A DNA stretch of 64,000 nt from an uncultured bacterium (lineage in GTDB: Bacteria; Desulfobacterota; Binatia; UBA1149; CAITLU01): positions 25,527-89,526 of the forward strand of contig CAITLU010000039.1 in the NCBI GenBank assembly GCA_903893315.1. Reading direction: 5' to 3'. The notes under the pieces were generated by a model, which was not told where the DNA came from, did no database searches, and saw nothing but the letters and a program-made list of their open reading frames with translations. Positions 45,246 to 54,434 of the stretch are shown in pieces (within the stretch, counting starts at the first letter, position 1; each line of letters opens with the position of its first letter). A program made the translations under genes and the position numbers.

Positions 45246-46877
45246 ATGGAATGCAGCCTCTCCCAGATCCACGAAGCTATCTCCGCTTATTGTCCCGACC
45301 GTGAGTGCATCGTCTGGAAAGACCGTCGGCTGACGTACCGTGACGTCACCGATCGCAGCCGGCGTCTGGCCAACTTGCTGCGTTCGCGGGGACTCGGCGC
45401 GGTGAAGGATCGCGCGGGTCTTTCCGGTTGGGAGTCGGGGCAGGATCACGTCGCACTCTACCTCTACAACGGCAACGAATACCTCGAAGGCATGCTCGGC
45501 GCGTTGAAGGCGCGCACGGTGCCGTTCAACGTCAACTACCGCTACGTCGAAGAAGAGCTCGTGTATCTGTTCCGCGACGCCGGTGCGCGAGCCGTGATCT
45601 ATCACGCTTCGCTGGCGCCGACTCTGGCCAAGGTCCTGCCGCAGCTGCGCGGCATCGAGCTTCTGCTGCAGGTCAATGACGAACCCGGTCAGGCGCTGCT
45701 GCCCGGGGCGATCGAATATGAGGCCGCGTTGGCCGCTTCGTCCGGGGAAGCTCCCGACGTCGTGTGCTCGCCCGACGATCTCTACATGCTCTACACCGGC
45801 GGTACGACGGGCATGCCCAAAGGTGTGCTGTGGCGTCAGAGCGACATCTATTTCGCGGCTCTGGGCGGTTCGCTTCCAGGGATCGGCGAGCAGCAGTCGA
45901 TGGATTCCGTGCTGTCGATGGCGATTCGCGGGACGCGCACGCTGCCGGCGGCGCCGTTCATGCACGGGGCCGCGCACTGGGCCGCGTTCAACGCGATGAA
46001 CAACGGCGGCACGGTGGTGCTGCAGTCGGATTCCAAAGGGCTCGACCCCGACGATGTCTGGTCGACCGTCGAGCGTGAGAGGGCCGAGGCCATGCTCATC
46101 GTCGGCGACGCGTTCGCGCGGCCTCTCGTCGATCAACTCGATCGCAGGACGTATGACCTTTCGTCGTTGGCGCTGCTGGTGAGCGGCGGCGCGGTCCTGA
46201 ACGTCGGCCTCAAGGAAGCTCTGCTCGAGAAGCTCCCGGGCACCATGATCCTCGACAACATCGGATCTTCCGAGGCCGGCAGTCAGGCCGTCAACGTCAG
46301 CGCCAAGGGCGGCGATATTTCCACTGGCAGCTTCACACCTCAGCCGGGCAGCTGCGTGCTGAATTCGGATTTCTCGGGCGTGCTCGCAGCAGGCAGCAAC
46401 GAGATCGGCTGGTTCGCCAGGGCGGGACGGGTGCCGCTCGGCTATCTCGGCGATCGGGCCAAGACCGAAAAGACCTTCCCCGTGATCGACGGTGTGCGCT
46501 ATGCGGTGCCGGGAGACCGCGCGCGTGCCCTGGCCGGCGGCCTGGTTGAGGTGCTCGGCCGTGATTCGGTGACTATCAACTCCGGCGGCGAGAAAATTTT
46601 CGCCGAGGAGGTCGAGCAGGCGCTCAAGCACCATGGAGCCGTCTACGACGTGGTGGTGGTGGGGCGTGCCAGCGAGCGGTGGGGGCAGGAAGTTGTCGCC
46701 ATCGTCAGCCTGCGCAAGGGGATTGCGGTTGGCGCCGGCGAACTGCTCGAAGAGGCCGCCAGGCATCTGGCACGCTACAAGTTGCCCAAGGCCGTGCTGT
46801 TCCGCGACGAGATCGTGCGCAGCCCGGCCGGCAAGGCCGATTACCGCTGGGCAAAGCAGCAGGCCGAGCTGGGCTGA
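45246..46877 (+). CDS. AMP-forming acyl-CoA synthetase
   Basis: 543 residues. P-loop MLYTGGTTGMPKGVLWRQ (about 180-197; Ser of the usual TSGTTG replaced by Gly), the HGAAHWAAFNAMNNGG segment, GSSEAGSQAVNVS and the C-terminal NSGGEKIFAEEVEQALKHH, catalytic Lys in RSPAGKADYRW. The P-loop variant and the HGAAHW block are typical of ligases found with steroid or cyclic terpenoid degradation genes. Follows the VOC gene after 1 base. Confidence 0.92.
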   Translation: MECSLSQIHEAISAYCPDRECIVWKDRRLTYRDVTDRSRRLANLLRSRGLGAVKDRAGLSGWESGQDHVALYLYNGNEYLEGMLGALKARTVPFNVNYRYVEEELVYLFRDAGARAVIYHASLAPTLAKVLPQLRGIELLLQVNDEPGQALLPGAIEYEAALAASSGEAPDVVCSPDDLYMLYTGGTTGMPKGVLWRQSDIYFAALGGSLPGIGEQQSMDSVLSMAIRGTRTLPAAPFMHGAAHWAAFNAMNNGGTVVLQSDSKGLDPDDVWSTVERERAEAMLIVGDAFARPLVDQLDRRTYDLSSLALLVSGGAVLNVGLKEALLEKLPGTMILDNIGSSEAGSQAVNVSAKGGDISTGSFTPQPGSCVLNSDFSGVLAAGSNEIGWFARAGRVPLGYLGDRAKTEKTFPVIDGVRYAVPGDRARALAGGLVEVLGRDSVTINSGGEKIFAEEVEQALKHHGAVYDVVVVGRASERWGQEVVAIVSLRKGIAVGAGELLEEAARHLARYKLPKAVLFRDEIVRSPAGKADYRWAKQQAELG

Positions 46878-46990
46878 AGCGGCCCGCCCCGGGGCGCTGC
46901 GTTCGTCGTCGCGCCGAACCGGGCCGTCGCCGGTCCGAGCGCGCAGTTGCTGCGCTTCCGCAACCGCTTTGTCGCGGGTAAGGTTCGCCC

Positions 46991-47785
46991 GTGAGCTACT
47001 TCGACGGACCCAGACCCAGACTGTTCGCGCACCGAGGTGCTTCGGGAACGTTTCCGGAAAACACCTTGGAGGCTTTTGAAGCGGGACTTGCAGACGGCGC
47101 CGATCGGCTCGAACTGGACGTGCACGGCACCGCCGACGGACAGGTGGTCGTGTTCCACGACGAAGCCTTGGAGCGCACCACCGACGGCGCCGGCCTGCTG
47201 CGCCAGCACACACTTGCCGACCTGCGCAAGTATGACGCCGGCTATCGCTTCGAGGCTGCGGATGGCTCGTATCCGTTTCGCGGCAAGGGCGTGCGCATCC
47301 CGACTCTCGACGAGGTGCTCGAGCGCTTTCCGGACACGCCGCTCAACATCGAGATCAAACAGGAGAAGCCGCACCTGGAACGGGCCGTGGTCGAGGCGAT
47401 AGACCGCGCCCGTGCTCGCGACCGCGTGCTGCTGGCGGGACAGGATCAGCGTGTTCTCGAGCGCGTGCGGCGTCTGGCGCCGGATGTGCCGACCTCGTTT
47501 TCGGCGCTCGAGGTGGCGGGCTTCGTCAGTCTCTGCCAATCGGCGGCGCTCGAAAGTTACGTTGCACCGGCCGCCGTGCTGCAGGTTCCCGCCCGTCACC
47601 AGGACATAGAGATCGTCACGGCGGCGTTCGTCGACAGCGCTCACGAACTCGGTCTGGAAGTTCACGTCTGGACCGTCAACGACGAGACGGAACTGTTCCG
47701 TATTCTCGATCTTCGCGTCGACGGCACGATGAGCGACTATCCGGCCAAGGCCTGGAGGGTTTACGAACTCCGGGGGCTTCGCTGA
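46991..47785 (+). CDS. Glycerophosphodiester phosphodiesterase
   Basis: 264 residues, no signal peptide. Motif HRGASGTFPENTLEAFEAGLADGADRLELDVHGTADGQVVVFHDEALERTTDG holds the catalytic His pair and the E-x-D metal ligands. Later NIEIKQEKPHLE and VHVWTVNDETELFRILDL close the barrel. It hydrolyses glycerophosphodiesters to glycerol 3-phosphate and an alcohol, probably in the cytoplasm (UgpQ-like). Start GTG at 46991. Confidence 0.93.
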   Translation: MSYFDGPRPRLFAHRGASGTFPENTLEAFEAGLADGADRLELDVHGTADGQVVVFHDEALERTTDGAGLLRQHTLADLRKYDAGYRFEAADGSYPFRGKGVRIPTLDEVLERFPDTPLNIEIKQEKPHLERAVVEAIDRARARDRVLLAGQDQRVLERVRRLAPDVPTSFSALEVAGFVSLCQSAALESYVAPAAVLQVPARHQDIEIVTAAFVDSAHELGLEVHVWTVNDETELFRILDLRVDGTMSDYPAKAWRVYELRGLR

Positions 47786-47882
47786 GGCGCACGCCGAAAT
47801 GGCGGTTGCTCAGTCATCTCGATCCCTGAAGTCGTCTGATCCTTGCGTTCTCGCTGCGTCGCGAGGACGAGGCTGAGATTTC

Positions 47883-49475
47883 GTGGCGACGCGTCGCTCG
47901 CTGCCTCCCGTGTGGTTTTGGTTGGTGATGGTCATATGTGTGGCGGCCAACCGTATCGCGTCGTACTCGGCGGCAGCTTCGATCGCGCTCATGAGCGACG
48001 TCAGCGATTTCGCCGTAGCGGTGCGTGCCGACGGAGTGCCCTACGTTTTGCCCTGGCAGGCGGCCGTCTATCCGGTCGTGACTTTCAGCCTGGTGTTCTA
48101 CGTCCGGCCGATCGTGCGCTGGTTTCGTGACGGTTGCGTGCAGCCGCCGTCATTGCTGGTGCGCCGCCGTGCGCTCAGTTCGCCGGTGGTGTTCGCAGTC
48201 GGAGGTTTCTGCGGTTGGTTGCTGGGCGTTCCGTACTGGATCGGCCTGACGCTGGCGCACTTTGGCAGGTGGACTCCCGAACTTGCCTCACAGCACGTAT
48301 TGTCACCGCTGGTCAACGGCTATCTGGCCGCGACCATCTCGTACTTTCTCGTCGATCGTGTGTTTCGCTCCTCGGTGTACCCGAAGGTTTTCCCGGATGG
48401 GCGCCTGGCCGAGACTTCCGGCGCTGTGACACTCGGCATGAGCGGCCGCTTCGTCGCGCTGCTGCTGGCGCTTTCTTTCATTCCGATGTTCGTGATGCTC
48501 GGACTGGTTAGGGCCGCCGAGGTGCGTTGGGAGCGCGGCCTGGACGCGCGCACTCTGCTGGCGCAACTCGGCTCGGCCAGCGAGGCGATATTCGCGTTGT
48601 ACGTTCTTGTCGGCGCGGTGTTGGCGGTGGTCGTAACGCGCACCATCACGGGGCCTCTGGCGGCTGCCGCAGTGGCCTTGCGCCGCATTCAGGGCGGCGA
48701 CTTCGACGCGCGGGTGGTGGTCGATTCGGCCGATGAAGTCGGGCTTCTCGAAGATGGAGTCAACGACATGGCGGCGGCGCTGCGCGACCGCGAACGCATC
48801 CTGGCGACTTTCGGGCGTGTGGTGGAGCCGGCGGTGCGCGACGTGCTGCTCGGCGGTCGCGTGGAGCAGGTCGGCCGGCTGCGCCACGCGACCATCATGT
48901 TCTGCGACCTGCGTGGATTCACCTCGCTTTCGGAGCGGTGCGGCGCCGAAGAAGCCGTCGAGACCCTCAACGAATTCTTCACGGTGCTGACCGCCTGGGT
49001 GCGCGAGTGCGGCGGCTTCGTCGACAAGTTCATCGGCGATGCGCTGCTGGTGGTGTTCGGGCTTTTCGACGAAGGCAGCGGTTCACATCCAGGTCCTGCG
49101 CGAAGCGACGGAGCCGCTGCCGCCGTGCGCTGCGCGTCGGGGATTTCCCTGAGGCTCGCGGACCTCAGCCGCAGGCGTGTCGCGGCCGGCAAGGAGCCTC
49201 TGTCCGTGACCACTGCGGTTCACAGCGGTGAGGTGGTGGCCGGCGTGATCGGCTCTCAGGATCGACACGAGTACACGGTGGTCGGTGACACGGTCAACGT
49301 TGCCGCGAGACTTCAGCAGATCGCCAAGGACCACGGCGGCACCGTCATCTCAGAGGCGACCTTTGACCTGGCGCGCGCGGCGGGCGCCGAGATGTCAGTG
49401 TCGCGCGCGGACTCGGTTTTCCTGCGCGGCCGCACCGAGCCGGTGACGGTCTACGCTCTGTCAGCAGCTGACTAA
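47883..49475 (+). CDS. Membrane class III adenylate cyclase with HAMP domain
   Basis: 530 residues. About six N-terminal hydrophobic helices, then a HAMP linker (TRTITGPLAAAAVALRRIQGGDFDARVVV) and a class III cyclase domain: IMFCDLRGFTSLSE (metal Asp), GGFVDKFIGDALLVVFG (Lys and second Asp) and VVGDTVNVAARLQ (Asn, Arg). All catalytic residues appear present, so it should make cAMP (or cGMP) in response to an envelope signal. Start GTG; an ATG at 47928 would remove 15 residues. Convergent with the DprE1-like gene. Confidence 0.92.
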   Translation: MATRRSLPPVWFWLVMVICVAANRIASYSAAASIALMSDVSDFAVAVRADGVPYVLPWQAAVYPVVTFSLVFYVRPIVRWFRDGCVQPPSLLVRRRALSSPVVFAVGGFCGWLLGVPYWIGLTLAHFGRWTPELASQHVLSPLVNGYLAATISYFLVDRVFRSSVYPKVFPDGRLAETSGAVTLGMSGRFVALLLALSFIPMFVMLGLVRAAEVRWERGLDARTLLAQLGSASEAIFALYVLVGAVLAVVVTRTITGPLAAAAVALRRIQGGDFDARVVVDSADEVGLLEDGVNDMAAALRDRERILATFGRVVEPAVRDVLLGGRVEQVGRLRHATIMFCDLRGFTSLSERCGAEEAVETLNEFFTVLTAWVRECGGFVDKFIGDALLVVFGLFDEGSGSHPGPARSDGAAAAVRCASGISLRLADLSRRRVAAGKEPLSVTTAVHSGEVVAGVIGSQDRHEYTVVGDTVNVAARLQQIAKDHGGTVISEATFDLARAAGAEMSVSRADSVFLRGRTEPVTVYALSAAD

Positions 49476-49573
49476 ATCTTCTCGCGCGTGGGAGACGCCG
49501 GATTCGTGCGGCACCGCGACGATCGATGCCGGGGAGCGACACGGCGCACTTGGCTGCGGCGTTGCGCTGCCGC

Positions 49574-50914
49574 TCAATCGAGCAGGCGGTCGCCGAGCGC
49601 GCTGCGAACGCGGCGTTGCGGATCGAGGCGGCGGCGTAGTTCTCTCCACCTGCCGAGCCGCGGTTCCATCGCTTCGAAGTGCAGTCGCCGCGTGAACGCG
49701 TCCTTGGCGAGATAGATGCGGCCGCCCACTGTCGCCACATGGTCGTTGAGATCATCGACCAGGCTCTGGGTGACGCCGTCGACGATCGGAAAATCCATAG
49801 CAAAGGAAATTCCCGGCATCGGAAACGACAGGAGTCCCGCGCCTGCGGCTCCGCAATCCTTGATCACGCACAGGAACGGTCCGGCCCCGTGGCGTGTGGC
49901 GATGTCGACGAGGCGTCGGTACGAGGTCATGCCGGGGTCCCAGGGCAGCACGCACTGGTACTGGGTCAGCCCGCGGCGTCCGTAGAGGAGGTTCCAGCGG
50001 CCGACACGGTCGAGCGGATAGAAGAAGCGCTGCGGCGTTGTCAGTCGTGACGCCGGCGCGCGGCGCGCGGCCGCCATGCGCAGCGTGTTGTGGCAGGCGA
50101 TCGTGAAGTTCGACAGCAGTGCGTGGGGGGCGGCGCAGGGAATTGTCAGCTGTCTGGATCGGCGTGGCGCTTGGGCGTGTGACTGCGAGAGTTCGGCCCA
50201 GCGGCCTTTGAGCAGAATGCCGCGGCCTTTGCCGGCGCCGTGCGCCATCAGATCGGCCCAGGCTACCGTGAAAGGCCACTCGTGTGCGGCGCAGCGCAAC
50301 GCCGCGATCAGCGATTCGAGATCGTTCTCCACCTGCGAGCTTTCGACCAGCCAAGGCGTTGCGATCGCTTCCATGCGCATCTCGACGTCGAGAATGTGAC
50401 CGGTCAGGCCCATCCCGCCGATGGTGGCGTGGAAGAGTTCTCGCAAGTCCTGCGACGAGTTTGCAGCGTCGACACGCTTGATGCTGCCGTCGGGCAGGCG
50501 CAGCCGCAGCGCCTGAACGTAACTCCCGATGGTTCCGGCGACGTGGTGATTCTTGCCGTGGACGTCGGCGGCCAGCATGCCTCCAAGCGTGACCTGCTCG
50601 GTGCCTGGTGTCACCGGGACGAAGTATCCGCGTTCGAGAAGAACGCCGTGCAGGTGTTCGAGCGAGAGTCCGGCCTCGGCGTGCAGCACCGCGGTGGTTG
50701 GATCGAAGGACAGGATGCGCTCGGCGCGACGGGTGGCAGCCACGCGCAGCGGGCCGGGTGGAGGCAGCGAGGCGTCACCGTAGGAGCGGCCGAGCCCGCG
50801 GGTCAGTACGACGTCGCTGGTTATCGCCTCGAGATCTTCACCTTCGATCTGCCACGCTTCGACGTCGGGGTGACGTCCCCATCCGAAAAGCCGCTGGCGC
50901 ACGCACGAACTCAA
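49574..50914 (-). CDS. FAD-dependent oxidoreductase, DprE1-like
   Basis: 446 residues. The N-terminal FAD domain has TRGLGRSYGDASLPPPG (PP-loop) and TLGGMLAADVHGKNHHVAGTIGSY, the segment characteristic of decaprenylphosphoryl-ribose 2-oxidase (DprE1) and related oxidases. The C-terminus ends LRRRLDPQRRVRSALGDRLL as in that family. It probably oxidises a sugar or sugar-lipid C2 position. No DprE2 partner is next to it. Start uncertain: TTG at 50914 or GTG at 50902, neither with a good ribosome site. Confidence 0.87.
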   Translation of the reverse strand: MSSCVRQRLFGWGRHPDVEAWQIEGEDLEAITSDVVLTRGLGRSYGDASLPPPGPLRVAATRRAERILSFDPTTAVLHAEAGLSLEHLHGVLLERGYFVPVTPGTEQVTLGGMLAADVHGKNHHVAGTIGSYVQALRLRLPDGSIKRVDAANSSQDLRELFHATIGGMGLTGHILDVEMRMEAIATPWLVESSQVENDLESLIAALRCAAHEWPFTVAWADLMAHGAGKGRGILLKGRWAELSQSHAQAPRRSRQLTIPCAAPHALLSNFTIACHNTLRMAAARRAPASRLTTPQRFFYPLDRVGRWNLLYGRRGLTQYQCVLPWDPGMTSYRRLVDIATRHGAGPFLCVIKDCGAAGAGLLSFPMPGISFAMDFPIVDGVTQSLVDDLNDHVATVGGRIYLAKDAFTRRLHFEAMEPRLGRWRELRRRLDPQRRVRSALGDRLLD

Positions 50915-51234
50915 CCGGCAACGAGCCTTACGCCGCCGCGCTGCAGGCGGCCATCCGCGTCGTGGCTTGGCGGTTGTGGAGGATCAGACGGAACACGCAT
51001 GCGCAATCCCATATGCGTCTTGCCTGGGTGATTCAAAACCCGTACGAGAAGGCTCGTGCAGGAAAACAGGCTCTACTTCGATTTCGATGGTCCTTGCGGC
51101 GACGCGGCCGAGGATGCGGGATCAGATCCCGCGCGGCGCGGCGAGCAGTTCCGGGGACGAGATGGAGCGCCGTTGTCACAGGAGAGGCTTCGTCGAAGCG
51201 TCGCTGACGCGAGGATGGCCGGAGGAGTTTGCCG
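50915..51234. other. Upstream region of ilvA
   Basis: 320 bases between divergent genes. A 60-codon frame from a GTG at 51056 ends in a TGA that overlaps the ilvA ATG by 4 bases; codon usage is not convincing, so I do not call it a gene. A purine-rich GGAGGAG lies just before ilvA. No Ile/Val/Leu codon-rich leader peptide or attenuator hairpin is evident. Confidence 0.35.
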
Positions 51235-52776
51235 ATGAGCCGCAGCCACAGCAGCGCGTCTGAGCCGCCGAGTCCCGACTACCTCGAGATGGCGCTGAAC
51301 GCCGCGGTCTACGACGTCGCGGTGGAGACACCGCTCGAAGTGGCGCCCAAGTTGTCCGCGCGACTCGGCAACGAAGTCCTTCTCAAGCGCGAGGACATGC
51401 AGCCGATCTTCTCGTTCAAGATCCGCGGCGCCTACAACAAGATGGCGGCTCTTGGCCGGGACCTGCGCGCCCGCGGTGTAGTGGCGGCCTCAGCCGGCAA
51501 TCACGCCCAGGGCGTGGCGCTGGCGGCGCGGCGTCTGGGTTGCAGTGCGACGATCGTGATGCCGGTTACCACGCCGTCGATCAAGGTCGACGCGGTAGCC
51601 GCTCTCGGCGCGGCCGTCGAACTGGTGGGCGACTCGTACAGCGAAGCCGAATCGTTCGCGTCGGCGCTGGCTGCTGAGCGTGGTCTTACTTTCGTACATC
51701 CCTACGATGATCCGGAGGTTATCGCCGGTCAGGCGACGATCGCGCTGGAGGTGCTGCGTCAGGCAGGTCGTGATCTCGACGCGATCTATGTTCCGGTCGG
51801 CGGCGGCGGCCTGATTGCCGGGATCGCGTCGATCGTCAAGCGGCTGAGGCCGCAGGTGCGTGTCATCGGAGTTGAACCGGCGGATGCCGATGCGATGGCC
51901 CGCTCGCTGCGTGAAGGCTACCGCGTGATGCTCGATCAAGTCGGACTCTTTGCCGACGGTGTGGCAGTGCGTCAGGTCGGAGCCGAGCCGTTTCGTCTGT
52001 GCCGCGAGTTGGTCGACGACGTCGTGCTGGTGGATACCGATGCGATCTGCGCGGCGATCAAGGATGTGTTCGAGGACACTCGCACAGTGCTCGAACCGGC
52101 CGGAGCGCTGGCAATCGCGGGTCTGAAGGTGTCCGTGGCGCGGGATGGACTGTCGGGGCAGCGACTGGTCGCGATCGCTTCGGGCGCCAACGTCAATTTC
52201 GACCGGCTGCGCCACGTCGCCGAGCGCGCCGAAATCGGCGAAGAGCGCGAGGCGTTGTTCGCGGTGACGATTCCGGAGAGGCCCGGGAGCTTCAAGGCTT
52301 TTTGCGCGCTGCTCGGAAGGCGCAACGTCACCGAATTCAACTACCGCTATTCGGATGCGCAGGAGGCCCACGTATTCGTCGGCATCCAGGTCGCGGCGCG
52401 CTCCGAACGCAACGTGATCGTGGCAGCTTTGCGACGCGAAGGGCTGCCGGCTCTCGATCTGAGCGATGACGAGAGCAGCAAACTGCACTTTCGTCACATG
52501 GTCGGCGGACGCGCCGAGATCGGCGACGAAGTCCTGTATCGCTTCGAGTTTCCCGAGCGGCCGGGCGCGCTGACCAAGTTTCTCGACGCGATGGGGCAGG
52601 GGTGGAACATCACGTTGTTCCACTATCGCAATCACGGCGCCGACTACGGACGGGTGCTGGTGGGCATGCAGGTGCCGCCTGCCGAGCGCGAAGAGTTTCG
52701 TCGCCGTATCGACAGGCTCGGCTTCGAGTGTGTCGAGGAAACCGACAATCCAGCGTATCTGTTGTTCGCGCGCTGA
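51235..52776 (+). CDS. ilvA: Threonine ammonia-lyase, biosynthetic
   Basis: 513 residues (E. coli IlvA is 514). It deaminates threonine to 2-oxobutanoate, the first step of isoleucine synthesis. The PLP lysine lies in SFKIRGAYNKM (Lys62), the phosphate loop in VPVGGGGLIAG, and SAGNHAQGVALAARRL is conserved. The C-terminal part (from about 335) holds two ACT-like regulatory domains (ALFAVTIPERPGSFKAF and VLYRFEFPERPGALTKFLDAM), so isoleucine feedback is likely. GGAGGAG precedes the ATG at 51235; a TTG 6 bases earlier is less likely. Confidence 0.96.
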   Translation: MSRSHSSASEPPSPDYLEMALNAAVYDVAVETPLEVAPKLSARLGNEVLLKREDMQPIFSFKIRGAYNKMAALGRDLRARGVVAASAGNHAQGVALAARRLGCSATIVMPVTTPSIKVDAVAALGAAVELVGDSYSEAESFASALAAERGLTFVHPYDDPEVIAGQATIALEVLRQAGRDLDAIYVPVGGGGLIAGIASIVKRLRPQVRVIGVEPADADAMARSLREGYRVMLDQVGLFADGVAVRQVGAEPFRLCRELVDDVVLVDTDAICAAIKDVFEDTRTVLEPAGALAIAGLKVSVARDGLSGQRLVAIASGANVNFDRLRHVAERAEIGEEREALFAVTIPERPGSFKAFCALLGRRNVTEFNYRYSDAQEAHVFVGIQVAARSERNVIVAALRREGLPALDLSDDESSKLHFRHMVGGRAEIGDEVLYRFEFPERPGALTKFLDAMGQGWNITLFHYRNHGADYGRVLVGMQVPPAEREEFRRRIDRLGFECVEETDNPAYLLFAR

Positions 52777-52820
52777 CCTATGCTGGAGCGCGGCCGGGCT
52801 GACTTGGAAAGGAGAGTGCG

Positions 52821-53642
52821 ATGGTGGACAGCAAGACCAGAAAAAAGGCGAAGGCCGTCGTGAAGAAGGCGACGGCCAAGGCCGCGCCTGTCAAAGTGAA
52901 GGCGACGAAGGCAAATAGCGCCGCTGCGCACCAGGCGCCCGCCGCGTTCGCGGGATTCCCTCCGGATTTTCTCGGTTTCTTTCGCGATTTGGCCAAACAC
53001 AACGACCGCGAGTGGTTTGCGGCCAACAAGGCCCGCTATCTCGCCAGCGTGCAGCAGCCGACACTCGCGTTCATCGCGGCGATGGATATACCGCTCGGGC
53101 GCATCGCCGATTGTTTTATCGCCGACGCGAGGCCTTCTGGCGGATCGATGTTCCGCATCTATCGCGACACGCGCTTCGGCCACGACAAGACTCCGTACAA
53201 GGAGCACGCGGCCTGCCAGTTCCGCCACGTCGCCGGCAAGGACGCGCACGCCCCGGGGTTCTATGTGCACCTGGAACCGAAGGAGATATTTTTCGGCGGC
53301 GGTATCTGGCGTCCGCCGGGTCCGGTCCTGCAGCAGATTCGCGAAGCGATAGTCGCCGATCCGGAGCGTTGGCGGAGCGCGACGCGGTCGGCGGGTTTCC
53401 GGCGCCGCTTCGATACCATCGCCGGCGACAGTCTGAAGCGGCCGCCCAAAGGCTTCGATCCCGATGATCCGTTGGTCGAGGATCTGAAGCGGACCAGCTA
53501 CTTCGCCGTCCAGAAAGTCGAACCATCGAAGATTGGCGGACCCGGCTTCGTCGGCGAAGTGTCGCGCGCTTTCCAGGCGATGGCGCCGTTCATGGAGTTC
53601 CTGACCGACGCACTGTCGCTGCCTTTCCATCTCGACGACTGA
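52821..53642 (+). CDS. DUF2461 family protein with Lys/Ala-rich N-terminal tail
   Basis: 273 residues. The body matches DUF2461 (TIGR02453): FPPDFLGFFRDLAKHNDREWFAANKARY, GSMFRIYRDTRFGHDKTPYKEHAACQFRH and GGGIWRPP. The first ~45 residues are histone-H1-like (KKAKAVVKKATAKAAPVKVKATKA), positively charged and disordered; such tails bind nucleic acid. The function of DUF2461 is unknown. AAGGAG precedes the ATG. Follows ilvA by 44 bases but is probably a separate function. Confidence 0.88.
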   Translation: MVDSKTRKKAKAVVKKATAKAAPVKVKATKANSAAAHQAPAAFAGFPPDFLGFFRDLAKHNDREWFAANKARYLASVQQPTLAFIAAMDIPLGRIADCFIADARPSGGSMFRIYRDTRFGHDKTPYKEHAACQFRHVAGKDAHAPGFYVHLEPKEIFFGGGIWRPPGPVLQQIREAIVADPERWRSATRSAGFRRRFDTIAGDSLKRPPKGFDPDDPLVEDLKRTSYFAVQKVEPSKIGGPGFVGEVSRAFQAMAPFMEFLTDALSLPFHLDD

Positions 53643-53745
53643 GGGCAGCCGCTGAAACGGTGCGAGCGGCTCGGCGGCCCAAGCTGCCGCCGCCGCGAGG
53701 CAGCTCAGGCCGGCTTTTTTCGCAGTCCGCTGACTCGCGAACCGA

Positions 53746-54324
53746 TCAGGCCAGGCGGGCGCCTGCCTGCCGCGCCTTCTCCAGGTACTTGTCGGGAACG
53801 TGCTTGATGTCGAAAGTGCCGGGCAGCACCAGCGTCCTGACGATCGTTATCTTCGAGTAACGGCAGATCTCGGCGAACCGGCTTCTGACCGCGCGGCTCT
53901 GGTTGAATACCCAGTTCCACGGCCAGGCGGTGCTGCAAGCCGTCACGATCACCGCTTTCTTGCCCTTGGCGTGCTGGGCCAGCGGAAACCCGCTCCTCTG
54001 TTCGACTATCAGGTAGCCGAAAAGTCTCTCGATCGCGCGCAGCATGTATCCGGAGAGATTGCCCCAATGTGTAGGGGTGGCGAAAACTATCACGTCCGCC
54101 CACGTTACGGCTTCTTCGAGTTTCCCGATGTCGTCGTTGCGAATGACGCACGCGGTGGTCTGCTGGCAACTGCGGCAGCCGCTGCAATCCCTGAGTTTCA
54201 GGTCAGGGAGAAATATCCGGCGGCACTCCGCTCCCCTGGAGGCCGCGCCGTCGAGCACCGCATCGGCAATCTGCGACGTGATGCCGTTTCTTCTTGGACT
54301 TCCCTTGATGGCAAGAATCTTCAT
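53746..54324 (-). CDS. Flavodoxin-family NAD(P)H-dependent oxidoreductase
   Basis: 192 residues. The FMN-phosphate loop is KGSPRRNGITSQIADAVL, then DCSGCRSCQQTTACVIRNDD (four-cysteine segment of iron-sulfur-flavoprotein-like reductases, here C-x2-C-x2-C... without proven cluster) and FATPTHWGNLSGYMLRAIERL, the FMN-ring segment. It may reduce quinones or azo/nitro compounds. Start at the ATG at 54324; a longer open frame upstream is Arg-rich antisense sequence. Confidence 0.9.
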   Translation of the reverse strand: MKILAIKGSPRRNGITSQIADAVLDGAASRGAECRRIFLPDLKLRDCSGCRSCQQTTACVIRNDDIGKLEEAVTWADVIVFATPTHWGNLSGYMLRAIERLFGYLIVEQRSGFPLAQHAKGKKAVIVTACSTAWPWNWVFNQSRAVRSRFAEICRYSKITIVRTLVLPGTFDIKHVPDKYLEKARQAGARLA

Positions 54325-54434
54325 TGATCTCTCGGTGACGGCATCGCGGCAGCAATAGCCTGTCGGGTAGCAAAAGGAATCGACGGGCGTGGGTCGATAC
54401 ACTCCCGTCGATGCGTCTTGCGGGCCGTGTCTGC

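Noticed and set aside
51056..51238. 60-codon frame overlapping the ilvA start by ATGA
   Set aside because: Spacing suggests coupling, but codon usage has clearly lower third-position GC than neighbours and there is no leader-peptide codon bias or terminator. Conservation upstream of ilvA in relatives would change my mind.
53641..53745. Possible terminator with a TTTTTT run after the DUF2461 gene
   Set aside because: A T-run at 53713-53718 is present, but I could not find a convincing stem immediately before it.
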